A program made the translations under genes and the position numbers. Below, in pieces: positions 17,281 to 25,434 of a stretch of DNA of 64,000 nucleotides; the first letter of the stretch is position 1, and each line of letters opens with the position of its first letter. The stretch is taken from the NCBI GenBank assembly GCA_963712905.1, contig CAVQJU010000014.1, positions 62,001 through 126,000 of the forward strand, read 5' to 3'. The stretch is from CAVQJU01 sp963712905. Its GTDB lineage: Bacteria > Acidobacteriota > Vicinamibacteria > Vicinamibacterales > CAVVIG01. Under the pieces are notes generated by a model, which was not told the DNA's origin, made no database searches, and worked only from the letters and a program-made list of their open reading frames with translations.

Positions 17281-18395
17281 CTACCGCGGCAGGTGAACGA
17301 CGATCGTCGTTCCTGCGCCAGGCCGGCTCTCGGCACGGATCGTCCCGCCGTGCGCCTCGACGAGGCCGCGCGCGATCGTCAGCCCGAGCCCCGAGCCTGA
17401 CGAACCGGCGCCTTTGTAGAAGCGATCGAAGATGCGCGGCAGCTCCTCGGCGGAGATGCCCGCGCCGGTGTCGGCGACCCTGACTTCCACGCTGTCTGCC
17501 GCCGGCGCGGCTGCCGACGCCGACGAGCACACGCCCGCCGCGCGGCGTGTAGCGCAGCGCATTGGCCACGAGGTTGGTCAGCACCTCGCGGATTCGCAGC
17601 GGATCGATCGCGATCGGCTCGATTTCATCCGGCGAATCCGTCTCCACCCGCAACGCGACGCCGGCGCTCTCCGCATGCGCGGAAAGCGACGAGACGACGT
17701 CGTTCGCCAGCGCGAGGATGTCGGTCGGTTCCTTCGAGAGCGCCAGCGCGCCGCTCTCGGCGGTGGAAAGCGTCCGCAGGTCCTCGACGAGCCTGCCAAG
17801 CACGCGCGTGTCTTCGAGCAGGCCCTGCAGCCGTTCGTCGTCTCTGGGGTAGACGCCGTCGAGGAGCCCCTCGAGCTTTCCCTGCACGATCGCGAGCGGC
17901 GTGCGCAGCTCGTGCGCGATGTCGGCCATCAGGTGGCGGCGCGCCTTGTCCTGCGCGTCGAGCTCGCTCGCCATCGCGTTGAACGCGCGCGCCGTGTCGC
18001 CGACCCACGCCGGCCCGAACTCGGGCTCGCGGACGCGCACGTCGTAGTCGCGGTGCGCGATCCGGTCGGCGGCGGAGACGATGTCGGCGACCGGGCCGGC
18101 GATGCGGCGGATGATGATGGCGACGGCGCCGGCCACCGCGGCGCACACGAGGAGCAGGGCGATGCCGCCGCCGAATGGAAACCCGCCGCCGAAGCCCCGC
18201 GCGGCCGGAGCTCGCGACCAGCCAGAGAAGGACCCACAGCGGCCAGAAGCTGTACCAGCCGCTTCGCCGGACGAACCGCGCGCGCCGGTGCTCGCGAAGA
18301 GACCGGCCGCCCGCGCGGCGGCCAGGGCTCGTCGTGCGGCCACCAGGGCGGTGGCGAACGGTCGTACCGCGGGGGAGCGCCGCGCCAGCGGTCAT
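17281..18395 (-). pseudogene. Sensor histidine kinase with two or more frame breaks
   Basis: The gene should start at ATG 18395, overlapping the response-regulator stop (ATGA). The start frame has a membrane span SGWYSFWPLWVLLWLVASS. A second frame then carries a second span (IALLLVCAAVAGAVAIII), HAMP, the H-box MADIAHELRTPLAIV and LTNLVANALRYTPRGGRVLV. The last part, VRVADTGAGIS and GSGLGLTIARGLVEAHGG, lies in a third frame ending at 17281. Even a PPPWWPHDEPWPP segment typical of such N-termini appears in yet another frame near 18350. All pieces are conserved and in order. The pattern fits several indels, from consensus error or from recent decay. Confidence 0.8.
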
Positions 18396-19072
18396 GCTTC
18401 GGCGAACTTGTAGCCGATGCCGTAGACCGTCAGCACGTAGCGGGGCCGATGCGGATCGCGCTCGAGCTTCCGGCGGACGTTCTTCACGTGCGCGTCGATC
18501 GCACGCTCGAACGATTCGACCTCCGTGCCGCGCACGGCATCGAGCAGCTGCGCGCGCGTGAACACGCGGCCGGGATGGCGGGCCAGCGCGCTGAGCAGCT
18601 GGAATTCCGTCGCGGTCAGGTCGATCGGCGTGCCGCGCCGCTCGACGCGCATCTTCGCGACGTCGATCGACAGATCGGCGACGTCGAACTGCGCGCCGGC
18701 CGCCGGCGCGTACCGCGCCCGCCGCAGCACGCTCGACACGCGCGCGACGAGCTCGCGCGGACTGAACGGCTTGGTGATGTAGTCGTCGGCGCCGACCTCG
18801 AACCCGGCGAGCCGATCGGTTTCGTCCACGCGCGCCGTCAGCATGATGATCGGCACGTCCGATTCGCGCCGCAGGGCGCGGGCGACCTCGAGGCCGTCGA
18901 GGCGCGGCAGCCCGAGGTCGAGCACGACGAGGTCCGGCCGCTTCTGGCGCGCCATCTCCAGGCCGCTCGCGCCGTCCGTCGCGACCGTCACCGAGAAGCC
19001 CGCGCGCGTCAGGTAGTCCCGCGCGATGGTCGCGATCTGCCGCTCGTCGTCGACGACGAGAACGGTGGGCAT
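18392..19072 (-). CDS. OmpR-family response regulator
   Basis: The 226-residue protein is intact. Its receiver domain (1-118) has VDDERQ acidic residues, the phospho-Asp in LVVLDLGLPRLDG and Lys in DYITKPFSPRELV. The C-terminal winged-helix DNA-binding domain (about 130-225) includes LTATEFQLLSALARHPGRVF and the recognition segment VKNVRRKLERDP. Its stop overlaps the start of the histidine kinase, so the two are a translationally coupled pair. It likely regulates the upstream membrane-protein gene and itself, as is usual for such triplets. The binding site is not visible. Confidence 0.93.
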   Translation of the reverse strand: MPTVLVVDDERQIATIARDYLTRAGFSVTVATDGASGLEMARQKRPDLVVLDLGLPRLDGLEVARALRRESDVPIIMLTARVDETDRLAGFEVGADDYITKPFSPRELVARVSSVLRRARYAPAAGAQFDVADLSIDVAKMRVERRGTPIDLTATEFQLLSALARHPGRVFTRAQLLDAVRGTEVESFERAIDAHVKNVRRKLERDPHRPRYVLTVYGIGYKFAEA

Positions 19073-19114
19073 GGCGGAAGAGGACCGCGCGACGGCCGCG
19101 CGGTCCTCTCGATC

Positions 19115-19506
19115 CTATGTGATCGGGCCCTGATTGGAACTCGACGCCGAACGTCGCGCTTCGATCGGTCCATGCGCTCGTGCTCCCGGCGATGCCATTC
19201 TTCCCAGTCGTCGCGCTCGTCGTAGTAGTAGCGGCGGTAGTGGCGGCCGTAGCGCCACGGGCCGTAGCAGCGGCCACCCCACCACATCCAGCGGAGCCCG
19301 CCGAAGACCCAGAACAGCAGGAAGAACACCCAGATGCCGCCAAACCCGCTGTGGCGCCAGCACGCACGGGTTCGGCCGCGAGCGCGCCGGCCTCACGCTG
19401 CGCGCCGAAGCTGTAGGCCGACGACGGCCACCACCACGAGCGCCAGCGATGTGATTGCCCAGGGGACCCACGGCGCGCGACGTTCCATTCGATCTCGATC
19501 GTCCAT
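19115..19506 (-). pseudogene. Small membrane protein upstream of the two-component pair, frameshifted
   Basis: From ATG 19506 the frame reads MDDRDRMERRAPWVPWAITS then a span LALVVVAVV before it is lost. Another frame continues with YSFGAQREAG-like sequence. A third encodes FFLLFWVFGGLRWMWWGG followed by a Tyr/Arg/Trp-rich tail (GPWRYGRHYRRYYYDERDDW, EEWHRREHERM). The order (N-terminal span, second span, aromatic basic tail ending in EEWHRREHERM) matches a small membrane protein often found just before OmpR-type regulators in these bacteria (from memory). At least two indels separate the pieces. Taken with the kinase, the frame breaks cluster on both sides of an intact regulator. Confidence 0.5.
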
Positions 19507-19591
19507 TACTCAGTCCTTTCTCCTTCCGCGATGTCGACAAGGAGAGTCTGGCGATCGATTGTGGAGAGATTGTGAAGAGAGGCGGCTGCGG

Positions 19592-20398
19592 CTATTGCGC
19601 GGGTTGTGCGTGCGGCCACACCGGGCTGATCAGCTCCACGCGCCAGAGCGGAGCACCCATGTAGAACAGCTGTTCGGATTTCACGAACGCCGGCACATCG
19701 CCCGCGAGGATCCACACATGGGAATCGGGCGGCTGTTTGCCGACGATGGGCGCGACAAGGCCGGCCAGCCCGCCGATGTCGACCTTCACGACGTAGTGGA
19801 TGGCTTTGCGCCGCATGCCGCCTGTCGAAAACGTCTCCTCGGCGGCAGACGCGAGCTTCAACTTGACCAGCCGTGGTTTCGGCGTCGCAACGACCAGCGA
19901 CAGTTCCGCCGGTACGGCTCCCGCGCGCACGTTCTTCAAGAGCGTCAGCATCATGCCGTTCGAGAGGTCGGCGGCGGGCAACTTCAGGCGCTCGCTCTCG
20001 GTTTTCTGCTGGCCGTGGTCGTCCGTGTACCGCACCGTGGCCAGGCCGGACGCGTCGATCGTCATGTCGAGCGTGCGCGGAAACGATGGCCCTTTCTGAC
20101 TGAGGTGATAGCTCACGAGGCGGAACCGGCCCTGCTGCGAGTAGACGCTCGTTTCGTCGTGCGTCGACTTGTCCTTGAAATGAAAAACCAGCCGGCTGGT
20201 CACGCGAGTGCCCTGGGCCGTCTGGAGCAGATCCCCATCGGCGAGCGGGGTTCCATCGGTCGTGCTGAGCTTCAGGAAGCCGTGGACCAGCCCTTCAGTG
20301 AAGCGGACGGGCACCGGCTCACTGTCTGCCGCGATCGAGCAGAGCAGGAGGCCGGCGATGAGGGATGCGATGGTAAAGCGGAGGTGAGTGCGAGTCAT
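19592..20398 (-). CDS. Secreted hypothetical protein
   Basis: The 268-residue product starts at ATG 20398 with a signal peptide (TRTHLRFTIASLIAGLLLCS, cleavage near residue 24). The mature part is beta-rich and polar (FTEGLVHGFLKLSTTDGTPL, HFKDKSTHDETSVYSQQGRF) with no catalytic motif. It suggests a periplasmic beta-sandwich or lipid-binding fold. I do not recognise a named family. It stands alone between the broken membrane gene and the phosphoribosyltransferase, in the same orientation as both. No Shine-Dalgarno stands out. Confidence 0.7.
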   Translation of the reverse strand: MTRTHLRFTIASLIAGLLLCSIAADSEPVPVRFTEGLVHGFLKLSTTDGTPLADGDLLQTAQGTRVTSRLVFHFKDKSTHDETSVYSQQGRFRLVSYHLSQKGPSFPRTLDMTIDASGLATVRYTDDHGQQKTESERLKLPAADLSNGMMLTLLKNVRAGAVPAELSLVVATPKPRLVKLKLASAAEETFSTGGMRRKAIHYVVKVDIGGLAGLVAPIVGKQPPDSHVWILAGDVPAFVKSEQLFYMGAPLWRVELISPVWPHAQPAQ

Positions 20399-20460
20399 GC
20401 TCGAATCCCGGCAGAGAGTCGAGCAACAAGAGTGCCGGGCGCGGTCAGCTTGAGGATGGG

Positions 20461-21117
20461 CTACCGCGTTTCATGAAGCAAATCGTGCACCTCCTGGTCT
20501 GTGGTCTCTGAGAAATCGCGATACCACTGTCCGACGGCGGTGAAATGCTCAGGCGTGCGTGGGCAAACAACCTCGTCGGCGAAGTCGGCGAGTTCCCGGC
20601 AAGTGTCGGGCGAACCGACTGGAACCGCGACAACGATGCGCGATGGACCGTCCGCCCGGACAGCCTGAACTGCCGCTTTCATTGTCGAGCCGGTCGCCAG
20701 GCCGTCATCCACCAGCAGGACGATGCGATCGCGGAGCTCGAGCGGCGCCCGGCCAGCCCGATACGTGCGTTCTCGACGGGCGAGCTCGCCCTGCTCTTCA
20801 CGCGTGATGTCATCAACGACGGCGGCGGGAACGCCGTACCAGCTGATAACGTCCTCGTTGAGAACCCGCACGCCACCGGAGGCAATCGCACCCATCGCAA
20901 GCTCGCCATGGCCCGGCAGCCCGAGCTTTCTGACCAGGAGGATATCGAGCGGCGCGTTCAGTGTGCGAGCGACTTCGTGCGCGACCGGCACGCCTCCGCG
21001 CGGCAATGCCAGGACCACGACATTGCCACGGCCCTGAAGGTGTCCGACGTGTGCCGCCAATTCAATGCCCGCCTGCCGGCGGTCTTCGTACGGCTCTTGA
21101 TGAAATCCTGTGGCCAC
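20461..21117 (-). CDS. Phosphoribosyltransferase domain protein
   Basis: This 218-residue type I PRTase has the PRPP loop IVLLVDDGLATGSTMKAAV (about residues 132-150). N-terminal LALPRGGVPVAHEVARTL and LLVRKLGLPGHGELAMGAI are typical of the PRTase proteins often found beside dienelactone-hydrolase or stress genes, not of nucleotide salvage enzymes. The substrate is unknown. The GTG at 21117 is the best available start. In relatives this family often sits with usp and Ku-type stress genes. Here the neighbour upstream is a deleted Ku gene, which fits such a setting. Confidence 0.88.
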   Translation of the reverse strand: MATGFHQEPYEDRRQAGIELAAHVGHLQGRGNVVVLALPRGGVPVAHEVARTLNAPLDILLVRKLGLPGHGELAMGAIASGGVRVLNEDVISWYGVPAAVVDDITREEQGELARRERTYRAGRAPLELRDRIVLLVDDGLATGSTMKAAVQAVRADGPSRIVVAVPVGSPDTCRELADFADEVVCPRTPEHFTAVGQWYRDFSETTDQEVHDLLHETR

Positions 21118-21174
21118 GAAGCCGTCCTTGTCCGCTGATGGTGCAAGCAGGATACCTCCGCCGGCCGTCGCCGA

Positions 21175-21465
21175 TCACTTCGAGTGCGGCCAGATGCTGC
21201 GCGTCACGCAGGATGACCTTGGCGATGCCAACTCGATCCACGGCGCGCATGGCCTCGCGGAGCAGGGCGTAAGCGTGACCACCAGGTCGGCCCAGGCCAC
21301 CGGCCGCCCCTCGCGCTCGCACACCCGCTCGAACTTGACGGGCGACCGGTCGGCGGCGTGCAGCATGCGGAACCGGGGGCGGTGATCGCGAACGGCGACG
21401 TGCAGTTCGACTGGGATGCTGACCAGGCCGAACGCAAGGGATTCCTTCCAAATGGCGCGAGGCAT
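21175..21465 (-). pseudogene. Ku (NHEJ) gene with internal deletion, truncated
   Basis: From ATG 21465 the frame is a clear Ku N-terminus: PRAIWKESLAFGLVSIPVEL, then FRMLHAADRSPVKFERVCER and GRPVAWADLV. At about 21282 it jumps to another frame that reads AYALLREAMRAVDRVGIAKV and ILRDAQHLAALEV, which in intact Ku lies some 60-70 residues further on. The beta-barrel middle (YEYEKGRYVVLTDEDFE-type region) is missing and so is everything after LAALEV. This is a real deletion, not a sequencing slip. No ligD is present in the window. Confidence 0.85.
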
Positions 21466-21583
21466 GACGCCGCGTTTGCACCCGCTGTGCCAGGTGAGCC
21501 GACCGTTGGCGCGCACGCATGAGATCGCTGGCCAGGTATCGGATGTTGTGTTTCCGCCCGCTGTGTAGGAATAGACGACAGAA

Positions 21584-21721
21584 CTATTCGGGCAGTGGGT
21601 CGGGAATCGGATTGGTCGGCGGAGGATCCGGCGTGGGCTCCGGGAGCGGCTCGGGCGGCGGCAAAGGCTCAGGCTCGGGCATCGGCGGACGTGGAGTTGT
21701 CGGAATCGCACTGGTCATCAT
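21584..21721 (-). CDS. Possible Pro-rich micropeptide
   Basis: A 45-residue frame starts at ATG 21721 (TSAIPTTPRPPMPEPEPLPP...) and consists almost wholly of P-E-P-L and D-P repeats, ending in PDPLPE. The low complexity and the absence of a Shine-Dalgarno make translation uncertain. The frame is kept because a neat stop follows the repeat. It could equally be a decayed Pro-rich linker. Confidence 0.3.
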   Translation of the reverse strand: MMTSAIPTTPRPPMPEPEPLPPPEPLPEPTPDPPPTNPIPDPLPE

Positions 21722-21769
21722 CTGCTGATCGAGTAAGCCCCTTGCCGCCGCAGGGGTAAACTGAGCCGC

Positions 21770-22480
21770 GTGACCGTTTCGCTCCTGCCGTCCTCCCGCA
21801 AGGGAGTCCTTGTCGCCCTTGCGAGCGTTATCGCGATCGCCGCCCTCGCTCACATGGCGGCGACGCTCGTCGAGTTCACGTCGGGCGACCCGGACATCTT
21901 CACGCGCTTCCACCTCGGCGAAATCCGGCGGGAGTTCGATCTCGAATCGGAATCGAACGTCACGACGTGGTTCTCGTCGGCCATGCTCCTGTTCTGCGCG
22001 CTGCTCCTCAGCGCGATTGGCCGCGCCAAGCGTCGCGCGGGGGATGGCCTCGCGGGCTATTGGCTGCTGCTCGCGGTCGTGTTCCTGCTCGCCTCGATCG
22101 ACGAGACCGCGATGCTGCACGAGGCGACGATGCGTCCGCTGACCGAGCGGCTGCACCCCTCGGGCGTGTTCTTTTACGCGTGGGTCGTGTTGGGCCTGCC
22201 GTTCGTGATCGTCTTCGGCATCGTCAACCTGAGATTTCTGAAGCGGCTGCCGCGCCGGACCCGGCTCGAGTTCATCGTGGCCGGCGCGGTGTACCTGGGG
22301 GGAGCGCTCGGGCTGGAGATGGTCGAAGGCGTCATTGCCACTCGGATAGGTGCTGGCAGCTTCGTGATGTTCGCGGCGCGATGGCTGGAAGAAGTCATGG
22401 AGATGTGCGGCGTGCTGCTGTTCCTCGGCGCGCTCCTCCGCTACATCGCCGAGGAGCTTCCGGCCGAATCACGCGGCTGA
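21770..22480 (+). CDS. Polytopic membrane protein, function unknown
   Basis: The 236-residue product starts at GTG 21770 and has about six membrane spans: VLVALASVIAIAALAHMAA, TTWFSSAMLLFCALLLSAIG, YWLLLAVVFLLASIDE, FFYAWVVLGLPFVIVFGI, EFIVAGAVYLGGALGLE and FVMFAARWLEEVMEMCGVLL. The conserved charged stretch between spans one and two (REFDLESESNVTTW) and the SIDETAMLHE motif suggest a defined family of unknown function. No catalytic signature is visible. The 42 bp to the next gene include a TAGGAT-like -10. Confidence 0.75.
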   Translation: MTVSLLPSSRKGVLVALASVIAIAALAHMAATLVEFTSGDPDIFTRFHLGEIRREFDLESESNVTTWFSSAMLLFCALLLSAIGRAKRRAGDGLAGYWLLLAVVFLLASIDETAMLHEATMRPLTERLHPSGVFFYAWVVLGLPFVIVFGIVNLRFLKRLPRRTRLEFIVAGAVYLGGALGLEMVEGVIATRIGAGSFVMFAARWLEEVMEMCGVLLFLGALLRYIAEELPAESRG

Positions 22481-22521
22481 GCGCCGGAATACGTGGTGTA
22501 GGATTACCGCCGAGGTCTCCG

Positions 22522-23322
22522 ATGAAATCCCTCGCGCTCTGCATCGTCTGCCTGTGGTCCGCGCCGATCGCGGCCCAGTGGATCAACTATCCGACCCCAG
22601 GCGTCCCGAAGGGGCGCGACGGCGCGCCGAATCTCACCGCGCCGGCGCCGCGAACCGGCGGCAGACCCGATCTGTCCGGCGTGTGGCAAACCCGGATCGT
22701 GCCCGGGGCCGAGCCGACGACGGAACCGGTCGCCGGATCGTCGCTCTTTCCGCCGGAGTTCACCGACATCGCCGCACGCCTGAAAGACGGATTGCCCTAC
22801 CAGCCGTGGGCGCGCACGCTGTGGGAGTCGCGCCAGGCCAACCTTCGAGCCGACAGCCCGGCGGGCAAGTGCGATCCGGCTGGCATCCTGCAACGACTCA
22901 CGAATGTTCTCCCGAAGCGATTCGTCCAGTCGCCGGGCCTGCTCGCGATCTTGTTCGAAGAACACAACGAGTTCAGGCAAATCCTGACCGATGGGCGCGC
23001 CGCGCCCGTCGATCCGCTGCCCGCCTTCAACGGCTACTCCACGGGCAAGTGGGTCGGCGATACGCTGGTCGTGACCACCACGGGATTCAAGGACGAATGG
23101 TGGGCGGATCGACGCGGCACGCCGCTGACGAGTGCGGCGACGGTGACGGAGAAATACCGTCGGGTCAACTACGGCAACATGGACCTCGAGATCACCGTCG
23201 ACGATCCGAAAGCGTACACACGGCCGTGGACGATCACGTTGCCGCAGCAAATTGCGCTCAATACCGATCTGATGGAGTACTTCTGCACCGAGAACGAAAG
23301 AGACCGGGCACACATTCGTTGA
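22522..23322 (+). CDS. Secreted PDLSGVW-family protein (paralog 1)
   Basis: The 266-residue secreted protein starts at ATG 22522 with a short signal peptide ending in IAAQ. The mature N-terminus reads WINYPTPGVPKGRDGAPNLT, then GRPDLSGVWQTR, and the C-terminus has ITVDDPKAYTRPWTITLPQQ and FCTENERD. A paralog at 30397-31239 shares the same blocks in order. Many copies of this family are found in Acidobacteriota genomes. The function is not established, but the conserved Trp, Asp and Asn positions suggest a binding or enzymatic beta protein. It stands alone, with no operon partner. Confidence 0.85.
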   Translation: MKSLALCIVCLWSAPIAAQWINYPTPGVPKGRDGAPNLTAPAPRTGGRPDLSGVWQTRIVPGAEPTTEPVAGSSLFPPEFTDIAARLKDGLPYQPWARTLWESRQANLRADSPAGKCDPAGILQRLTNVLPKRFVQSPGLLAILFEEHNEFRQILTDGRAAPVDPLPAFNGYSTGKWVGDTLVVTTTGFKDEWWADRRGTPLTSAATVTEKYRRVNYGNMDLEITVDDPKAYTRPWTITLPQQIALNTDLMEYFCTENERDRAHIR

Positions 23323-23433
23323 GACGTTCCCGATCGGGTGTCCACGCCTGCGGTGCACAATCGTGCTTGCGATCGCCAACCGCAGGCGTAGACCCCGGCA
23401 CGCGAATTCGAACGCGCCGCCAGCGGTTGACGG

Positions 23434-23805
23434 TTAGACGCTGGGCGTGAAGTCCTGGCGGCGGCCGCGTGCGGCCGAGGCGGCATGGCGGATGGCCGCA
23501 GCGCCCTTCTCCACACCGCTGCCGACGTCACTGGCCGCGCTCCTCAACTCGTCACCGGCCGTTGCGGCGACATCTCGCGCCTGCTGATAAGCGTCGCGGC
23601 CGGCGTCAGCGACCGCATCGATCGTCTCCGACATTTTCCTGCCCATCGCCGATGCTGAATCGACGATCCGCCCGCGCAACTCGGATCCGGCGCGCGGCGC
23701 AAGCAACATCCCGACGCCGGCGCCGATGAGCGCGCCGGTGAACAGTCCGGCGATGAACGGAAGGTTGCTCGATCCCTGGTTGCCATTGTCGAATTCGCTA
23801 TACAT
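23434..23805 (-). CDS. YtxH-domain stress protein
   Basis: The 123-residue product has a hydrophobic glycine-rich N-terminal span (LPFIAGLFTGALIGAGVGML then LAPRAGSELR), the YtxH hallmark. A long amphipathic Ala/Asp-rich helix (about 50-110) with repeated A-x-x-A-x-D heptads follows. An AGGAGA Shine-Dalgarno lies 7 bp before ATG 23805. YtxH proteins are general-stress associated and of unknown mechanism. The gene is divergent from the CsbD-BON-17M run, and its neighbours support a stress role. The 111 bp between it and the PDLSGVW gene hold nothing clear. Confidence 0.88.
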   Translation of the reverse strand: MYSEFDNGNQGSSNLPFIAGLFTGALIGAGVGMLLAPRAGSELRGRIVDSASAMGRKMSETIDAVADAGRDAYQQARDVAATAGDELRSAASDVGSGVEKGAAAIRHAASAARGRRQDFTPSV

Positions 23806-24121
23806 GTCCGTTTCTCCTCTCAGTCACGTTGGGTTCGAGGCTCGTGTAGTTGAATCCGTACACATGTAATACACGCCTGCATCAGCGTCCCGCCGATAGC
23901 GGCTCAGCTCGCTGGTCGTCTTCGTAGCCGTCGAGCCGGCGTTTGAACCCTCCGGCGGCTGTACGACGAGCTTCATGCACATCCGTGGCAGCAAAGACCT
24001 CGCCACGTCGTGGCTCAGCCAACGCAATCGCAGCTGTTCCGCACGCCTCGGCCCCTGACTTGCACGATGCACGCATGAACAACACGACGTCATGTGAACC
24101 ACGGTTGAGGAGAGGTGCGAT
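23806..24121. other. Divergent intergenic region, no convincing gene
   Basis: These 316 bp separate ytxH from csbD and should hold the promoters for both. A minus-strand open frame through it (including MCMKLVVQPPEGSNAG) has unlike-protein composition and no ribosome site. The GAGGAGAGG at about 24107-24115 is the csbD Shine-Dalgarno. I find no sigma-B-like or tRNA structure. Confidence 0.5.
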
Positions 24122-24325
24122 ATGAACCGGGACGAGATCGAAGGCAAGGTCGAACAGGCGAAGGGAAAACTCAAGCAGGCTGCGGGGCGCGTCACCGACG
24201 ATCCCGAGCTTCAGGACGAAGGCGCGGCCGATGAAGCGGCGGGCGATGCGCAGGAGACGTTCGGCCGCGGCAAGCGCAAGGTCGGCGAGGCGATCGAGGA
24301 CATCGGCAAAGCCATCAAGCGCTAG
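24122..24325 (+). CDS. CsbD family stress protein
   Basis: The 67-residue protein begins MNRDEIEGKVEQAKGKLKQA, the CsbD signature, with the usual GRVTDDPELQDEG turn and a lysine-rich end. CsbD proteins are small, hydrophilic and induced by general stress, and their biochemical role is unknown. A strong Shine-Dalgarno (GAGGAGAGG) precedes the ATG. The BON-domain gene starts 15 bp after its stop and the 17M-like gene follows, so the three form one short operon. Confidence 0.93.
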   Translation: MNRDEIEGKVEQAKGKLKQAAGRVTDDPELQDEGAADEAAGDAQETFGRGKRKVGEAIEDIGKAIKR

Positions 24326-24340
24326 TGGGAGGAAACTCTG

Positions 24341-24721
24341 ATGAAACGTGTATTCCAGACGCTCACGCTGGCTATCGCATCCGCTGCCGTGTTGAACGCG
24401 GCGCCGGCACAGCAGCAGACCGCACCGGACAATACGGGGCGCAATAAGACCGAAGCGACGACAGCCGATCAGCAGAAGAACAACAAGTCGGACCTCGAAA
24501 CGACGCGCCGGATCCGGAAGGCGATCGTTGACGACAAGACGCTGTCCACCTACGCCCACAACGTCAAGATCGTCACCGAGGATGGTCAGGTGACGTTGAC
24601 CGGACCGGTGAACTCGCCGCAGGAGCAGGCGGCGGTCGCGGGCAAGGCCGTGCAGGTCGCGGGCTCGGGCAAAGTGATCAACCAGACGGAAGTGGCGCCT
24701 TCCGCGACATCAGCGAAATAA
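24341..24721 (+). CDS. Periplasmic BON-domain protein
   Basis: The 126-residue protein starts at ATG 24341 with GGGAGGAAA upstream. A signal peptide (VFQTLTLAIASAAVLNAAPA) is followed by a polar Gln/Asn-rich linker and one BON domain (about 52-118: TRRIRKAIVDDKTLSTYAHN, then VKIVTEDGQVTLTGPVN and INQTEV). BON domains bind phospholipid and stabilise membranes, as in OsmY. One domain is shorter than OsmY (two domains). It lies between the CsbD and 17M-like genes, in a setting typical of osmotic or desiccation stress. Confidence 0.92.
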   Translation: MKRVFQTLTLAIASAAVLNAAPAQQQTAPDNTGRNKTEATTADQQKNNKSDLETTRRIRKAIVDDKTLSTYAHNVKIVTEDGQVTLTGPVNSPQEQAAVAGKAVQVAGSGKVINQTEVAPSATSAK

Positions 24722-24750
24722 GTGCACGCTATTTGGACAGGAGGTTTTGA

Positions 24751-25320
24751 ATGGCAGGCAAGAACACCTCGGTACTCGGAATCTACAGCACCTACACGGC
24801 CGTCGAACGCGCCGTTGATACGCTGAAGGACGCCGGATTCCGCAACACGGACATCTCCGTGCTGTTTCCGGCCAACGTCGGCAGCAAGGACTTCGCGCAC
24901 GTGAAAGGCACGAAGGCGCCCGAGGGCGCGACGACGGGCGGCGGGACCGGCGCCGTCGTCGGCGGCGCGCTCGGCTGGCTCGCGGGCATCGGCGCGCTGG
25001 CGATTCCCGGGCTCGGACCCTTCATCGCGGCCGGGCCGATCATGGCCGCGCTGGCCGGCGGCGCGGTCGGCGGCGCAGTTGGCGGATTTGCCGGCGCCCT
25101 GATTGGTCTCGGTATCCCGGAATACGAGGCCAAGCGGTACGAGGGCAGGATCCAGAAGGGCGGCATCCTGCTGTCGGTCCACTCCGATAACTCGCAGTGG
25201 ACGAAGAAGGCGAAGGAGATTCTCGAGCGCACTGGCGCAGAGGACATCGCGTCGACAGGCGAGACGAAGGGCGACTTCGAGAACACCGACAAGCCCCTGC
25301 CGCGGGGCGCGACGGCCTAG
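24751..25320 (+). CDS. General stress 17M-like protein with glycine zipper
   Basis: The 189-residue product has an N-terminal alpha/beta domain (GIYSTYTAVERAVDTLKDAG, then TDISVLFP) of the general stress protein 17M/YflT type. A long Gly/Ala membrane-spanning segment with GxxxG zippers (about 68-128) follows, then a C-terminal soluble part with GGILLSVHSDN. The spacing suggests that a hairpin in the membrane joins two cytoplasmic parts. AGGAGG sits 7 bp before ATG 24751. It is the third gene of the CsbD-BON run. It is followed by a heptamer array and then the next gene. Confidence 0.88.
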   Translation: MAGKNTSVLGIYSTYTAVERAVDTLKDAGFRNTDISVLFPANVGSKDFAHVKGTKAPEGATTGGGTGAVVGGALGWLAGIGALAIPGLGPFIAAGPIMAALAGGAVGGAVGGFAGALIGLGIPEYEAKRYEGRIQKGGILLSVHSDNSQWTKKAKEILERTGAEDIASTGETKGDFENTDKPLPRGATA

Positions 25321-25377
25321 CAGCAGTCAGCAGTCAGCAGTCAGCAGTCGGCAGTCGGCAGTCGGCAGTCGGCAGTT
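25321..25377. repeat. Heptamer array (CAGCAGT / CGGCAGT)
   Basis: Eight 7-base units directly follow the stop codon of the 17M-like gene: first CAGCAGT-type, then GTCGGCA-type copies. It is non-coding and could form C/G-rich slipped structures. The switch from A to G at one position along the array looks like stepwise copying. Confidence 0.85.
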
Positions 25378-25434
25378 AGAAAGTTAGACGAAGGAAGGCC
25401 AGGGGGTGGGACGTCGCGGTCCCATCTCCTGGCT

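Noticed and set aside
19009..19329. Minus-strand frame starting MFFLLFWVFGG as a stand-alone gene
   Set aside because: It is best read as the second half of a frameshifted membrane protein starting at 19506. As a separate gene it would overlap the regulator.
23824..24195. Minus-strand frame of 123 codons between ytxH and csbD
   Set aside because: It overlaps the csbD start region. The composition is not protein-like and there is no ribosome site.
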